Shown one piece after another: positions 1 through 5,521 of a DNA stretch of 9,094 nt (positions are counted from its first letter, which is position 1; each line of letters starts with the position of its first letter). Source of the stretch: an uncultured Oscillibacter sp. GTDB taxonomy: Bacteria; Bacillota; Clostridia; Oscillospirales; Oscillospiraceae. The position numbers were made by a program, and so were the translations under genes. The stretch is taken from positions 1 to 9,094 of the forward strand of contig CAJUQQ010000073.1 of assembly GCA_910588175.1 (NCBI GenBank), given 5' to 3'. Under the pieces are notes generated by a model. It saw nothing but the letters and a program-made list of their open reading frames with translations. It was not told where the DNA came from and made no database searches.

Positions 1-115
1 CGTTCAGGGCGCGCTCACGCTGCTCCACCGTGGCCTGGGGCAGGTCACGCACAACATACGCGCAGTGCTGAGGCATAACAGCGTTCAGGGGATAGTGCTT
101 CACATTCTTGTCCAT
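1..115 (-). CDS. 5' end of an unrecognised protein (38 codons, runs off left edge)
   Basis: The minus strand has an ATG at 115-113 and stays open to the window edge. The translation begins MDKNVKHYPLNAVMPQHCAY and continues with VVRDLPQATVEQRERALN. A strong Shine-Dalgarno, GGAGG at 129-125, lies 9 nt before the ATG, and a near-consensus promoter lies about 200 nt further upstream, so this is a real gene start. I do not recognise the family: there is no signal peptide, no membrane segment and no motif that I can name. The fragment uses CGT twice and GTT twice in 38 codons, unlike the mostly C- or G-ending codons of the other genes here. That could reflect high expression or a different origin, but the sample is very small. 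The long structured leader suggests post-transcriptional control. Confidence 0.72.
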   Translation of the reverse strand, partial: MDKNVKHYPLNAVMPQHCAYVVRDLPQATVEQRERALN

Positions 116-312
116 TTTGATCTACCTCCATAAAGTGTGGCTTTCGCCAGATGTTCAGGAGATACCCCGGTCGTCGCCGGCCCGGCTTCCCACTGCCGGA
201 CGGGGCGCCTAGCGGACAGTACCTAGTGTATGGGACGGGGATTCGCGAACGCTCCTGGGAGCGGAGCGTGGGAGCGGACATCGCGCGAATGGCGGCGTTC
301 GCTTCTTAGCGT
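116..312 (-). ncRNA. Structured 5' leader, candidate cis-regulatory RNA (class unknown)
   Basis: Transcription from the minus-strand promoter at 347-319 should start near 312, giving about 196 nt of untranslated leader before the ATG at 115. Visible helices: 290-284 with 247-241 (AUUCGCG/CGCGAAU), enclosing 269-263 with 255-249 (ACGCUCC/GGAGCGU). Next come a hairpin 199-195 with 186-182 (CCGGC/GCCGG, 8-nt loop), a short CCGG/CCGG hairpin at 180-167, and a UGGC-GAAA-GCCA tetraloop hairpin at 149-138. CCCCG at 240-236 can also close over CGGGG at 169-165. The segment UAUCUCC (164-158) can pair with the Shine-Dalgarno GGAGGUA (129-123). I compared it by memory with the common riboswitch classes (SAM, FMN, TPP, cobalamin, c-di-AMP, guanidine, THF, ZTP, Moco, T-box) and saw no convincing core. 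That structure exists is well supported; regulatory function is inferred. Confidence 0.55.
123..164 (-). promoter_or_regulatory. Shine-Dalgarno sequestration helix in the leader
   Basis: On the minus strand UAUCUCC (164-158) and GGAGGUA (129-123) can form seven consecutive pairs, one of them G-U. The helix encloses the GAAA-capped hairpin at 149-138. It would hide the ribosome binding site of the gene starting at 115, so translation could be switched by opening or closing it. The pairing is seen directly; the switching is inference. Confidence 0.5.
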
Positions 313-318
313 GAGGTA

Positions 319-347
319 ATTTTATCAGCACTCCTAAAAAATGTCAA
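319..347 (-). promoter_or_regulatory. Minus-strand promoter of the leader/left-edge gene
   Basis: On the minus strand TTGACA (347-342) is followed by a 17-nt spacer and TAAAAT (324-319). The -35 is a perfect match, the -10 matches five of six, and the spacing is ideal for the housekeeping sigma factor. It sits in AT-rich DNA and points into the structured leader. Confidence 0.8.
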
Positions 348-375
348 TGGTATTTGTGCGTTTTGTATGAATCGC

Positions 376-406
376 TATTTTCTACTCCAATTTTTTATAG
401 AAAATA
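376..406. repeat. 9-bp inverted repeat, candidate operator between divergent promoters
   Basis: TATTTTCTA at 376-384 and TAGAAAATA at 398-406 are perfect inverted copies separated by 13 nt. Their centres are 22 bp apart, about two helical turns, as expected for a dimeric DNA-binding protein on one face of the helix. The site lies between the leftward -35 (342-347) and the rightward -35 (456-461). It could serve either promoter. The regulator encoded just downstream is the obvious candidate binder, but AT-rich DNA produces such repeats by chance fairly easily. Confidence 0.4.
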
Positions 407-455
407 TAAATAACGCTCTAAAGGTCCACCTTTTTCATGGTGAGAAAAAATTTTT

Positions 456-484
456 TTGACAGCGGAATATTCTAGTAATATAAT
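456..484 (+). promoter_or_regulatory. Perfect-consensus promoter of the YheO-like regulator/YczE unit
   Basis: TTGACA (456-461), a 17-nt spacer and TATAAT (479-484) match the housekeeping consensus at all twelve positions. An A/T tract (about 445-457) just upstream could act as an UP element. Transcription would start near 491, leaving about 53 nt of leader before the ATG at 544. So strong a core promoter ahead of a regulator gene suggests that it is normally held down by a repressor, perhaps the gene's own product. Confidence 0.85.
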
Positions 485-543
485 ACTAAAATAACGAAGA
501 ATTCAAAGGACCAAATTCCCCGCCGGAAGAAAAGGAGGCGCCT

Positions 544-1221
544 ATGCCGGATACCACCAACGCCCTGCTGCGCCAGTACGTGAAGCTGACAGAATTCCTT
601 GGCGCGGCCCTGGGCCCGGACTATGAGGTGGCCCTTCACGACCTGACGGACAAAAACCGCTCCATCATCGCCATTGCCAACGGCTACATCAGCGGCCGGG
701 AGCTTGGCGCGCCGCTGACCAACATGGCCCTAAGCGTTCTGAAGGATGAGAGCTACGAGTGGCAGGATTACCGCCTGCATTACTCCGGCGTCTCCGCCGC
801 CGGAAATCCCCTGCGCTCCAGCACGATGTTTATCAAGGAGAACGGAAAGCTCATTGGGATGCTCTGCATCAATTTCGACGACAGCCGCTTCCAATCCTTT
901 GCCAGGCAGGTCCTAACCCTGTGCCATCCAAACCAATTTTTTCAAGCCCTGACCCAGCCGGAAGAAACCTCTGAAGACGCTCCCCGGCCGGAGACCTTCC
1001 GCAATTCTACTGAGGCCGTGGCGCAGGACGCCATTGTCCACGAGCTGAACCGGCTGGGCGTCCCGGCGGAACGGCTGACCTCCGAGGAGCGGCTGCAAAT
1101 CATCGCCGCCCTGGAGGAAAGCGGCCTCTTCCTGCTCAAGGGGGCCGTCAAGGACGTAGCCGCCGGGCTGGGCTGCTCTCAAGCCAGCGTCTACCGGTAT
1201 CTATCCCAGATTCGAAACTAA
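544..1221 (+). CDS. YheO/DauR-type transcriptional regulator (PAS-like + HTH)
   Basis: This 225-residue protein matches the YheO/DauR family in length and layout. Residues about 8-120 form the YheO-like PAS domain, with the typical stretch YEVALHDLTDKNRSIIAIAN followed by GYISGRELGAPLT. The C-terminal 50 residues form the helix-turn-helix, ending DVAAGLGCSQASVYRYL. A variable linker rich in E and P lies between (about 135-160). The best-studied relative, DauR of Pseudomonas aeruginosa, represses D-arginine catabolism genes; E. coli YheO has no settled role, so the ligand here cannot be read from sequence. The start is fixed by GGAGG at 534-538, 5 nt before the ATG. The stop is followed after 17 nt by the YczE-like gene, so the two are almost certainly co-transcribed. 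No catabolic gene is adjacent, so autoregulation or control of the membrane protein is the simplest reading. Confidence 0.88.
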   Translation: MPDTTNALLRQYVKLTEFLGAALGPDYEVALHDLTDKNRSIIAIANGYISGRELGAPLTNMALSVLKDESYEWQDYRLHYSGVSAAGNPLRSSTMFIKENGKLIGMLCINFDDSRFQSFARQVLTLCHPNQFFQALTQPEETSEDAPRPETFRNSTEAVAQDAIVHELNRLGVPAERLTSEERLQIIAALEESGLFLLKGAVKDVAAGLGCSQASVYRYLSQIRN

Positions 1222-1238
1222 CAGGAGGGTTTTGTTCC

Positions 1239-1898
1239 ATGCTTCAAGGATATATCCGGCGGACCGGATGGCTTCTCGGCGGTCTCCTGGTCAGCGCCGT
1301 GGGCATCACCATGATGCTCCAGGCCAACGTGGGCCTGGAGCCCTGGAGCGTGCTCCAGCAGGGCATCGCCCAGACCTGCGGCATCACCTACGGCGTCTCC
1401 TCCATCCTAGTGGGGGCGGCGGTCATTCTCATTGCCATCGCCTGCGGAGAGCGGGTGGGCGCGGGCACCATCGCCAACATCGTCCTCTGCGGCATCTTCA
1501 TCGACACGCTGCTGGCCCTGGGCTGGATTCCCCTGATGAACGGGCTTTGGTCCGGCGTGCTGATGCTGGTGGGCGGGCTGGAACTGCTGGCCCTGGGGAC
1601 TTGGATGTACATGCGCAGCGCCTTGGGCTCCGGTCCCCGGGACGCGCTGATGGTGGCCATGGCCCGGAAAACCGGCCGGTCCGTGGGGCTGTGCCGGGCC
1701 TCTGTGGAGCTGGTCATCATCTTCATCGGCTGGCGGCTGGGGGGCCAGGTGGGCCTTGGCACCGTCATCTCCGCCGTGGGGCTGGGGTCGCTGTTCAATC
1801 TGAACTTCGCCCTGCTCCGCTTTGACGCGGCGGCCCTTCACCAGGAGGACCTCACGGAAACCCTGCGCCGCCTTTCCGAAAAAAAGCCTGCGGCGTGA
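1239..1898 (+). CDS. YczE/YitT-type integral membrane protein
   Basis: The 219-residue product is mostly hydrophobic. Likely membrane segments lie at about 10-29, 50-70, 77-97, 102-124 and 150-192, and the C-terminal tail is polar. Two related motifs mark an internal duplication typical of the YczE/YyaS/YitT group: VGLEPWSVLQQGIA near residue 31 and LGSGPRDALMVAM in the second half, each followed by a hydrophobic helix. The biochemical function of the family is not established. In Bacillus, YczE has been linked to antibiotic synthesis together with the neighbouring sfp, but no such genes are visible here. AGGAGGG at 1223-1229 lies 9 nt before the ATG. A second reading frame overlaps the gene at 1232-1825 but its translation is low-complexity (R, G, H) and is discarded. 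The stop TGA runs straight into the terminator's A-tract. Confidence 0.85.
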   Translation: MLQGYIRRTGWLLGGLLVSAVGITMMLQANVGLEPWSVLQQGIAQTCGITYGVSSILVGAAVILIAIACGERVGAGTIANIVLCGIFIDTLLALGWIPLMNGLWSGVLMLVGGLELLALGTWMYMRSALGSGPRDALMVAMARKTGRSVGLCRASVELVIIFIGWRLGGQVGLGTVISAVGLGSLFNLNFALLRFDAAALHQEDLTETLRRLSEKKPAA

Positions 1899-1928
1899 AA
1901 AAACCCTCCTGTAAGGGAGGGCCTTTTT
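1898..1928. terminator. Bidirectional terminator between convergent yczE-like and GNAT genes
   Basis: CCCTCC (1904-1909) pairs with GGAGGG (1916-1921) around a 6-nt loop. Six As precede the stem and CC plus five Ts follow it, so both directions have a U-tract. It overlaps the ends of both genes: the plus-strand stop ends at 1898 and the minus-strand stop is at 1930-1928. Confidence 0.85.
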
Positions 1929-2401
1929 CAGCGCCGTTTTTCCATATGGATGCAGCCCTCCTCGTCGGGGGCCCCTATGCCGTCCTGATACTGATAGCCA
2001 AGACTGCGGTAAAAATCCCGGGCCGTGATGGAGGAGTGGATTACGACCCTCTCCGCCCGCTGGAAATACCTGTCCCCCTCCAGAGTCTCCATCAGCTTTT
2101 TGCCCGCGCCCTTTCCCTGGTATTCCGGCAGGACGAAAATGGTCACCAGAATGCTTTCCGTCCGGTGGCCCATGTAGGGCGCGATTCCGCCGCACCCAGC
2201 GATCCGCTCCCCGTCCCGGAGAACATAGAGGTGCTCGCTTCCGGCCTGCTCCCGCAGATTGGCGGCGGAATACAGCTCAATCATCTCCCGGATGATCTCA
2301 GGGGGATAGTCCGGAGCGTTGCTGATCCGCAGCGCCCGCTCAATGACGGCGGAGGTCTCCTCCGCGTCCGTTTCCTGAAAGCGTCTGATTGTAAAGTCCA
2401 T
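1928..2401 (-). CDS. GNAT-family N-acetyltransferase
   Basis: The 157-residue protein has the usual length of a single-domain acetyl-CoA-dependent N-acetyltransferase. The acetyl-CoA pyrophosphate-binding motif A is VLPEYQGKGAGKKLME (residues 90-105), with Q95-G-K-G-A-G100 as the Q-x-x-G-x-G/A core. The late motif FYRSLGY (130-136) contains the tyrosine commonly placed near the thioester. The N-terminal helices (about 10-50) normally shape the acceptor site, but the acceptor cannot be predicted. The ATG at 2401 is preceded by GAGG (2412-2409) with 7 nt spacing. The gene stands alone, facing the YczE-like gene and divergent from the DUF342 gene. The fold assignment is firm; the substrate is unknown. 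Confidence 0.9.
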   Translation of the reverse strand: MDFTIRRFQETDAEETSAVIERALRISNAPDYPPEIIREMIELYSAANLREQAGSEHLYVLRDGERIAGCGGIAPYMGHRTESILVTIFVLPEYQGKGAGKKLMETLEGDRYFQRAERVVIHSSITARDFYRSLGYQYQDGIGAPDEEGCIHMEKRR

Positions 2402-2440
2402 GCTCCCACCTCGTCAAACTGGTTTTTTCGTGTGTCTCAT

Positions 2441-2469
2441 ATTGTAGCAGACCGGCGTTCCCGGCGCAA
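2441..2469 (-). promoter_or_regulatory. Probable promoter of the GNAT gene
   Basis: On the minus strand TACAAT (2446-2441) is a good -10, matching five of six. At 17 nt upstream stands TTGCGC (2469-2464), which keeps only the TTG of the -35 consensus. This leaves about 33 nt of leader before the ATG at 2401. The weak -35 suggests modest or activator-assisted expression. Confidence 0.5.
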
Positions 2470-2532
2470 GACATTCCGGCGAGCCGATGGAGAGCACAGA
2501 AAAATATATGAATGGAATATGATAATTCCCAC

Positions 2533-2561
2533 TTCCCATCAGGCAGAAAATTTAGTATAAT
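2533..2561 (+). promoter_or_regulatory. Promoter of the DUF342/FapA-like gene
   Basis: TATAAT (2556-2561) is a perfect -10. TTCCCA (2533-2538), 17 nt upstream, matches the -35 at four of six positions. The start point would be near 2568, downstream of the in-frame ATG at 2512, so translation must begin at the later ATG at 2617. Confidence 0.65.
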
Positions 2562-2616
2562 GATACAACAATTAAATTCTGGCGCCGTGCAACACGGAGA
2601 AATCGAGGTGCTCAAT

Positions 2617-4365
2617 ATGTCATTCAAGGACAAAATATCATCCCTCTTGTTCGGTTCTAAACGGGAAGATCCGGCAGATGACACGCTCCTCCCGGAACAG
2701 GATCATACACCACAGACGGCCCCGGTAACGCCGGAGGCTGTCCCCAGCGATCCCTCACATCTGGAGCTTTCCTCGGACCACCCCATCCTCCAGCTCCATG
2801 AACTCCGCCGGGAGGAGGGTGTTTCCCTGCCCTATCCCCGGCTGCTGATGGATGAGGACGGCATTCTGCCGCCGGAGCTTTTGGAGAAGGAAAAGTCCCG
2901 TCTTCAGTCCTCCCTGAAAAGCGTGTGCGGCACCCGGGCAAAGGCGGCCAAGGGCAGAAACCGGGGCAAGCACAACAAGAAAAAGGAAAACGAGCCGGAG
3001 GAGGAGCCGGTGCTGGTCATGGACGCCCGTCCCTGGTTTCACCTCTCCTCCGACAAAATTTACGCCTGGATGATAATCTTCCCTCCCGTCGGGCCGGGGG
3101 CGGAAATTACCCGGGACATGATCTACCAAGCTCTGGCGGCTCAGGGCATTTCCTTCGGTCTGAATACCGCCCTGCTGGACCGGGCGGCCCATGACCGGGA
3201 CCGGTACTTCAATCTCTACCTGGTGGCAAAGGGAAAACACGCTTTCGACGGACGCAACGGCAACATTGTCGACCGCTTCCCCCGGGTTCTCCAGCGGACG
3301 CTGGAGGTCAATGAGTTCGGACAGGTGGACTACACCGCGCTGAACATGATCTGCAACGTGGAGGAAGGGGGAGAAATCTGCCACCTGATCCGCCCCACCG
3401 AGGGCGAGCCGGGCCGGACGGTGACCAATCAGGAGGTCCCCGCCAAGAGCGGCAAAGCCGTTCCCCTCCCCCGGGGGCGGAACACCGAGATCAGCGAGGA
3501 CGGTGACACTCTGATCGCTTCCATGCCGGGACATGTGGAATTCAGCGGGTCCACCTTCCAGGTCAAGCCGGTGCTGGACATCGACGGCGATGTGGACTTC
3601 TCCACCGGAAACATCAAATTCGTGGGAGATGTCAACATCAAGGGCGACGTGCTCAGCGGCTTTACGGTCAAGGCCATGGGAAACATCTATGTGGGCGGCG
3701 TCGTGGAAACCGGCAGCACCGTGGAGGCCGGAGGCGACCTGACGGTGGTCAAGGGCATCCTGGGAGACGGGACGACGGTCATCCGGGCCGGGCGGTGCAT
3801 CTTCGCCAAATACATCGAAAACGCCACCATCTTCGTCCGGGAAAATTTGCAGACGGACTGCATTGTCAACGGCCGCATTTACTGCGACGGCGATGTGATC
3901 ATCCGCTCCGGCCGGGGCAGCATCATCGGCGGGCGGGTTTGGGCCGCCAAGCTGATCAGCGCCAGCGCCATCGGCGCCAGGTCGGAGGTCAAAACCTCCG
4001 TTTCTCTGGGAGGCCTGCCCTGCGCCACGCTGGAAAAGGATCTGGTCCGCCAAAAGCTGACCCGCCTGACGGAGGAGCTGGAACGGCTGGACGCTCAGCT
4101 GGACAGCCCCGCCAAGACCAGCCTGATCGGCAAGGTCCGGATGAAAATGTCCGTATCGGAAAACCGGCTGAAGCAGCTGGAGGAAGAACTGAACGCCGGG
4201 AAAGAGGACCTGAAAAATCAGAAGGAGCAGGACAGCGGCCGCATGGAGTGCGGCGTGGCCTACGCGGGCACGGAAATCAGCTTTGGAGACCAGTTCCTCC
4301 GCCTCCGGCAGGAGACCCACCAATGCGTGGCCAAACTGGCCTACGGCGAGATCGTGCTGATGTGA
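2617..4365 (+). CDS. FapA/DUF342-family beta-helix protein
   Basis: The 582-residue protein carries the DUF342 (FapA, flagellar assembly protein A) region from about residue 137 to 460. This includes a glycine-rich right-handed beta-helix (about 319-458) with repeats such as GDVDFSTGNIKFVGDVNIKG. A heptad-like charged coiled coil follows at about 469-538 (QKLTRLTEELERLDAQLD). The N-terminal 136 residues are polar and probably flexible, with a basic stretch (about 108-122, KAAKGRNRGKHNKKK) followed by an acidic one. There is no signal peptide or membrane segment, so it is likely cytoplasmic. I chose ATG 2617 because GAGGTG (2605-2610) lies 6 nt before it and the promoter lies between it and the upstream in-frame ATG at 2512. 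Relatives are tied to flagellar assembly or to cell-envelope roles, but the molecular function is unsettled and no flagellar gene is nearby. It appears to be a single-gene unit. Confidence 0.88.
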   Translation: MSFKDKISSLLFGSKREDPADDTLLPEQDHTPQTAPVTPEAVPSDPSHLELSSDHPILQLHELRREEGVSLPYPRLLMDEDGILPPELLEKEKSRLQSSLKSVCGTRAKAAKGRNRGKHNKKKENEPEEEPVLVMDARPWFHLSSDKIYAWMIIFPPVGPGAEITRDMIYQALAAQGISFGLNTALLDRAAHDRDRYFNLYLVAKGKHAFDGRNGNIVDRFPRVLQRTLEVNEFGQVDYTALNMICNVEEGGEICHLIRPTEGEPGRTVTNQEVPAKSGKAVPLPRGRNTEISEDGDTLIASMPGHVEFSGSTFQVKPVLDIDGDVDFSTGNIKFVGDVNIKGDVLSGFTVKAMGNIYVGGVVETGSTVEAGGDLTVVKGILGDGTTVIRAGRCIFAKYIENATIFVRENLQTDCIVNGRIYCDGDVIIRSGRGSIIGGRVWAAKLISASAIGARSEVKTSVSLGGLPCATLEKDLVRQKLTRLTEELERLDAQLDSPAKTSLIGKVRMKMSVSENRLKQLEEELNAGKEDLKNQKEQDSGRMECGVAYAGTEISFGDQFLRLRQETHQCVAKLAYGEIVLM

Positions 4366-4381
4366 CGGCACTTCCGGAAAC

Positions 4382-4414
4382 AAAAAAGGGAACGCCTCAC
4401 GGCGTTCCCTTTTT
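4382..4414. terminator. Strong bidirectional terminator between DUF342 and HAD genes
   Basis: AAAAAGGGAACGCC (4383-4396) and GGCGTTCCCTTTTT (4401-4414) are perfect inverted copies with a TCAC loop. The A- and T-tracts at the ends give a U-run in both directions. It sits 17 nt after the plus-strand stop and 21 nt after the minus-strand stop. Confidence 0.93.
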
Positions 4415-4435
4415 AAGGTCTTTCCATGGCCCGGG

Positions 4436-5212
4436 TTATTTTCCAGGGATTTCTCCCACACCCTTCAGGATAAACTTGGGCCGGTAGGGGTACTCCTCGC
4501 AGGTTTCCCGGCTGGACACACCGGAGAGGACCAAAACCGTGTCCAAACCCGTTTCAATGCCGGCGATGATATCCGTGTCCATGCGGTCACCGATCATCAC
4601 TGCGTTTTCCGAGTGGACCCCCAGCATCCGCAGGCCGGTGCGCATCATCAGGGGGTTGGGCTTGCCCACAAAATAAGCGTTCTTCTCTGTGGCCAGCTCA
4701 ATGGGGGCGATGAGGGCCCGGCAGGCCGGGACGATACCCGCCTCCGCCGGGGCGGTCAGGTCCGGATTGGTGCCGATGAGCTTCGCTCCCGCGTTCACCA
4801 TGCGGATGGCCTTGGTGATCTGCTCCAGGTTATAGGCGGAGGACTCGCCCACCACCACATAGTCCGGGTTCACATCGTTGTAGGTGATGCCTTTATCATA
4901 GAGGGCGTTGGTGATTCCGTGCTCCCCCACTACGTAAGCGCTGCATCCAGGAGCCTGGCTGTCCAGGAAGTGCGCCGTGGCCAGGGCGCTGGTATAGAAG
5001 TGGGACTCGTCCACGTCCAGACCCATCCGGGCCAACTTCTGCTGGAGCTCCTTGGGGGTATATTGGCTGGAGTTCGTCAGGAACAGGTAATTTTTCTTCT
5101 CCGCCGTCAGCCAGTCGACAAACTTTTTGACCCCCGGCAAAAGCTGGTTGCCGTGGTAGATCACGCCGTCCATATCGCAGATAAAGCCTTTTTTCTTTCG
5201 CAGTTGATCCAT
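4436..5212 (-). CDS. NagD-like HAD-IIA family phosphatase
   Basis: The 258-residue protein has every core motif of a class IIA haloacid dehalogenase-type hydrolase. Motif I is DMDGV (13-17, with D13 the nucleophile and D15 the acid/base), motif II is TNSS (46-49), the motif III lysine is K184 in GKPNP, and motif IV is GDRMDTD (208-214). The large cap domain between motifs II and III, with TNPD at 148-151, is typical of NagD, AraL and related sugar- or nucleotide-phosphate phosphatases. It should dephosphorylate a small cytoplasmic phosphoester with Mg2+; the exact substrate is not visible. The length is normal. AGGAG at 5223-5219 lies 6 nt before the ATG. It is transcribed alone, divergent from the importer operon. 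A link to nucleoside salvage through that neighbour is possible but only a guess. Confidence 0.92.
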   Translation of the reverse strand: MDQLRKKKGFICDMDGVIYHGNQLLPGVKKFVDWLTAEKKNYLFLTNSSQYTPKELQQKLARMGLDVDESHFYTSALATAHFLDSQAPGCSAYVVGEHGITNALYDKGITYNDVNPDYVVVGESSAYNLEQITKAIRMVNAGAKLIGTNPDLTAPAEAGIVPACRALIAPIELATEKNAYFVGKPNPLMMRTGLRMLGVHSENAVMIGDRMDTDIIAGIETGLDTVLVLSGVSSRETCEEYPYRPKFILKGVGEIPGK

Positions 5213-5273
5213 GGCCTACTCCTGTTGTTCCAAGGGCGCGGAGCCCTGTGTAATGTGGTGTTCTCTCCCCTAG

Positions 5274-5302
5274 AGTATCCCACATTCCGGCGGATTTGTC
5301 AA
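5274..5302 (-). promoter_or_regulatory. Promoter of the HAD phosphatase gene
   Basis: On the minus strand a perfect TTGACA (5302-5297) is followed by 17 nt and GATACT (5279-5274), which matches the -10 at four of six. The roughly 55-nt leader contains a small hairpin, AGGGC/GCCCT (5233-5237 with 5243-5247), just ahead of the ribosome binding site. Confidence 0.6.
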
Positions 5303-5417
5303 AGAAAAATCGAGAGAAGTTCCCACTTTTCCCTCCCTCCGGCTTTGGCCGGTTTCTTGTGGTTTCCAGGTATCTCCAGATTCCTTACGTAAATTTCCAA
5401 AAATAACAAAAAGTGCA

Positions 5418-5446
5418 TTGAACTTTTCTTCCACTTCCTGTATAAT
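5418..5446 (+). promoter_or_regulatory. Promoter of the BMP importer operon
   Basis: TATAAT (5441-5446) is a perfect -10. TTGAAC (5418-5423), 17 nt upstream, matches the -35 at four of six. The region 5213-5521 is gene-free and holds this promoter, the opposite-facing promoter of the HAD gene at 5302-5274, and little else. The A-rich stretch 5398-5412 could help polymerase binding. Transcription would start near 5453, about 69 nt before the ATG. Confidence 0.75.
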
Positions 5447-5456
5447 AAAGGCACCT

Positions 5457-5474
5457 GGGAAAGATCGCTTTCCC
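5457..5474 (+). promoter_or_regulatory. 5'-terminal hairpin of the importer mRNA
   Basis: GGGAAAG (5457-5463) and CTTTCCC (5468-5474) form a 7-bp stem with an ATCG loop within a few nucleotides of the predicted start point. A short ATCC/GGAT hairpin follows (about 5485-5495). There is no U-tract, so it is not a terminator. Such 5' stems commonly protect mRNA from decay; that role is inferred. I see no riboswitch core. Confidence 0.5.
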
Positions 5475-5521
5475 GTTCCTTTCCATCCATTGGATACGTT
5501 ACGATAAGGAGGAAGATTGAT

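Noticed and set aside
257..278. The direct repeat GGGAGCGGA (257-265 and 270-278) as a regulatory iteron
   Set aside because: Only two copies occur, and both lie in or next to the GC-rich stem region of the leader, where one is needed for base pairing. RNA structure explains them sufficiently.
45..281. A 78-codon minus-strand frame in the leader, as a possible leader peptide
   Set aside because: Its ATG at 281 has no Shine-Dalgarno and lies within a predicted stem. The frame overlaps the start of the properly signalled gene at 115 in another register.
425..455. A possible terminator formed by CACC...GGTG followed by A/T tracts
   Set aside because: The stem is only 4 bp with an 8-nt loop, and no gene ends nearby on either strand. 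The A/T tract is better read as promoter-upstream DNA.
2512..2616. An upstream in-frame ATG giving the DUF342 protein 35 extra residues
   Set aside because: The perfect -10 at 2556-2561 lies inside this extension, no ribosome binding site precedes 2512, and a good one (GAGGTG at 2605-2610) precedes the ATG at 2617.
2755..4461. A 568-codon open frame on the minus strand opposite the DUF342 gene
   Set aside because: Its translation is rich in H, G, P and D without domain features, it has no ribosome binding site that I can see, and it mirrors the codon pattern of the GC-rich plus-strand gene, which has clear motifs.
5453..5521. A purine or other riboswitch in the importer leader
   Set aside because: The leader is only about 69 nt with one simple hairpin and a very short second one, and shows no conserved junction core of a purine-type or other riboswitch.
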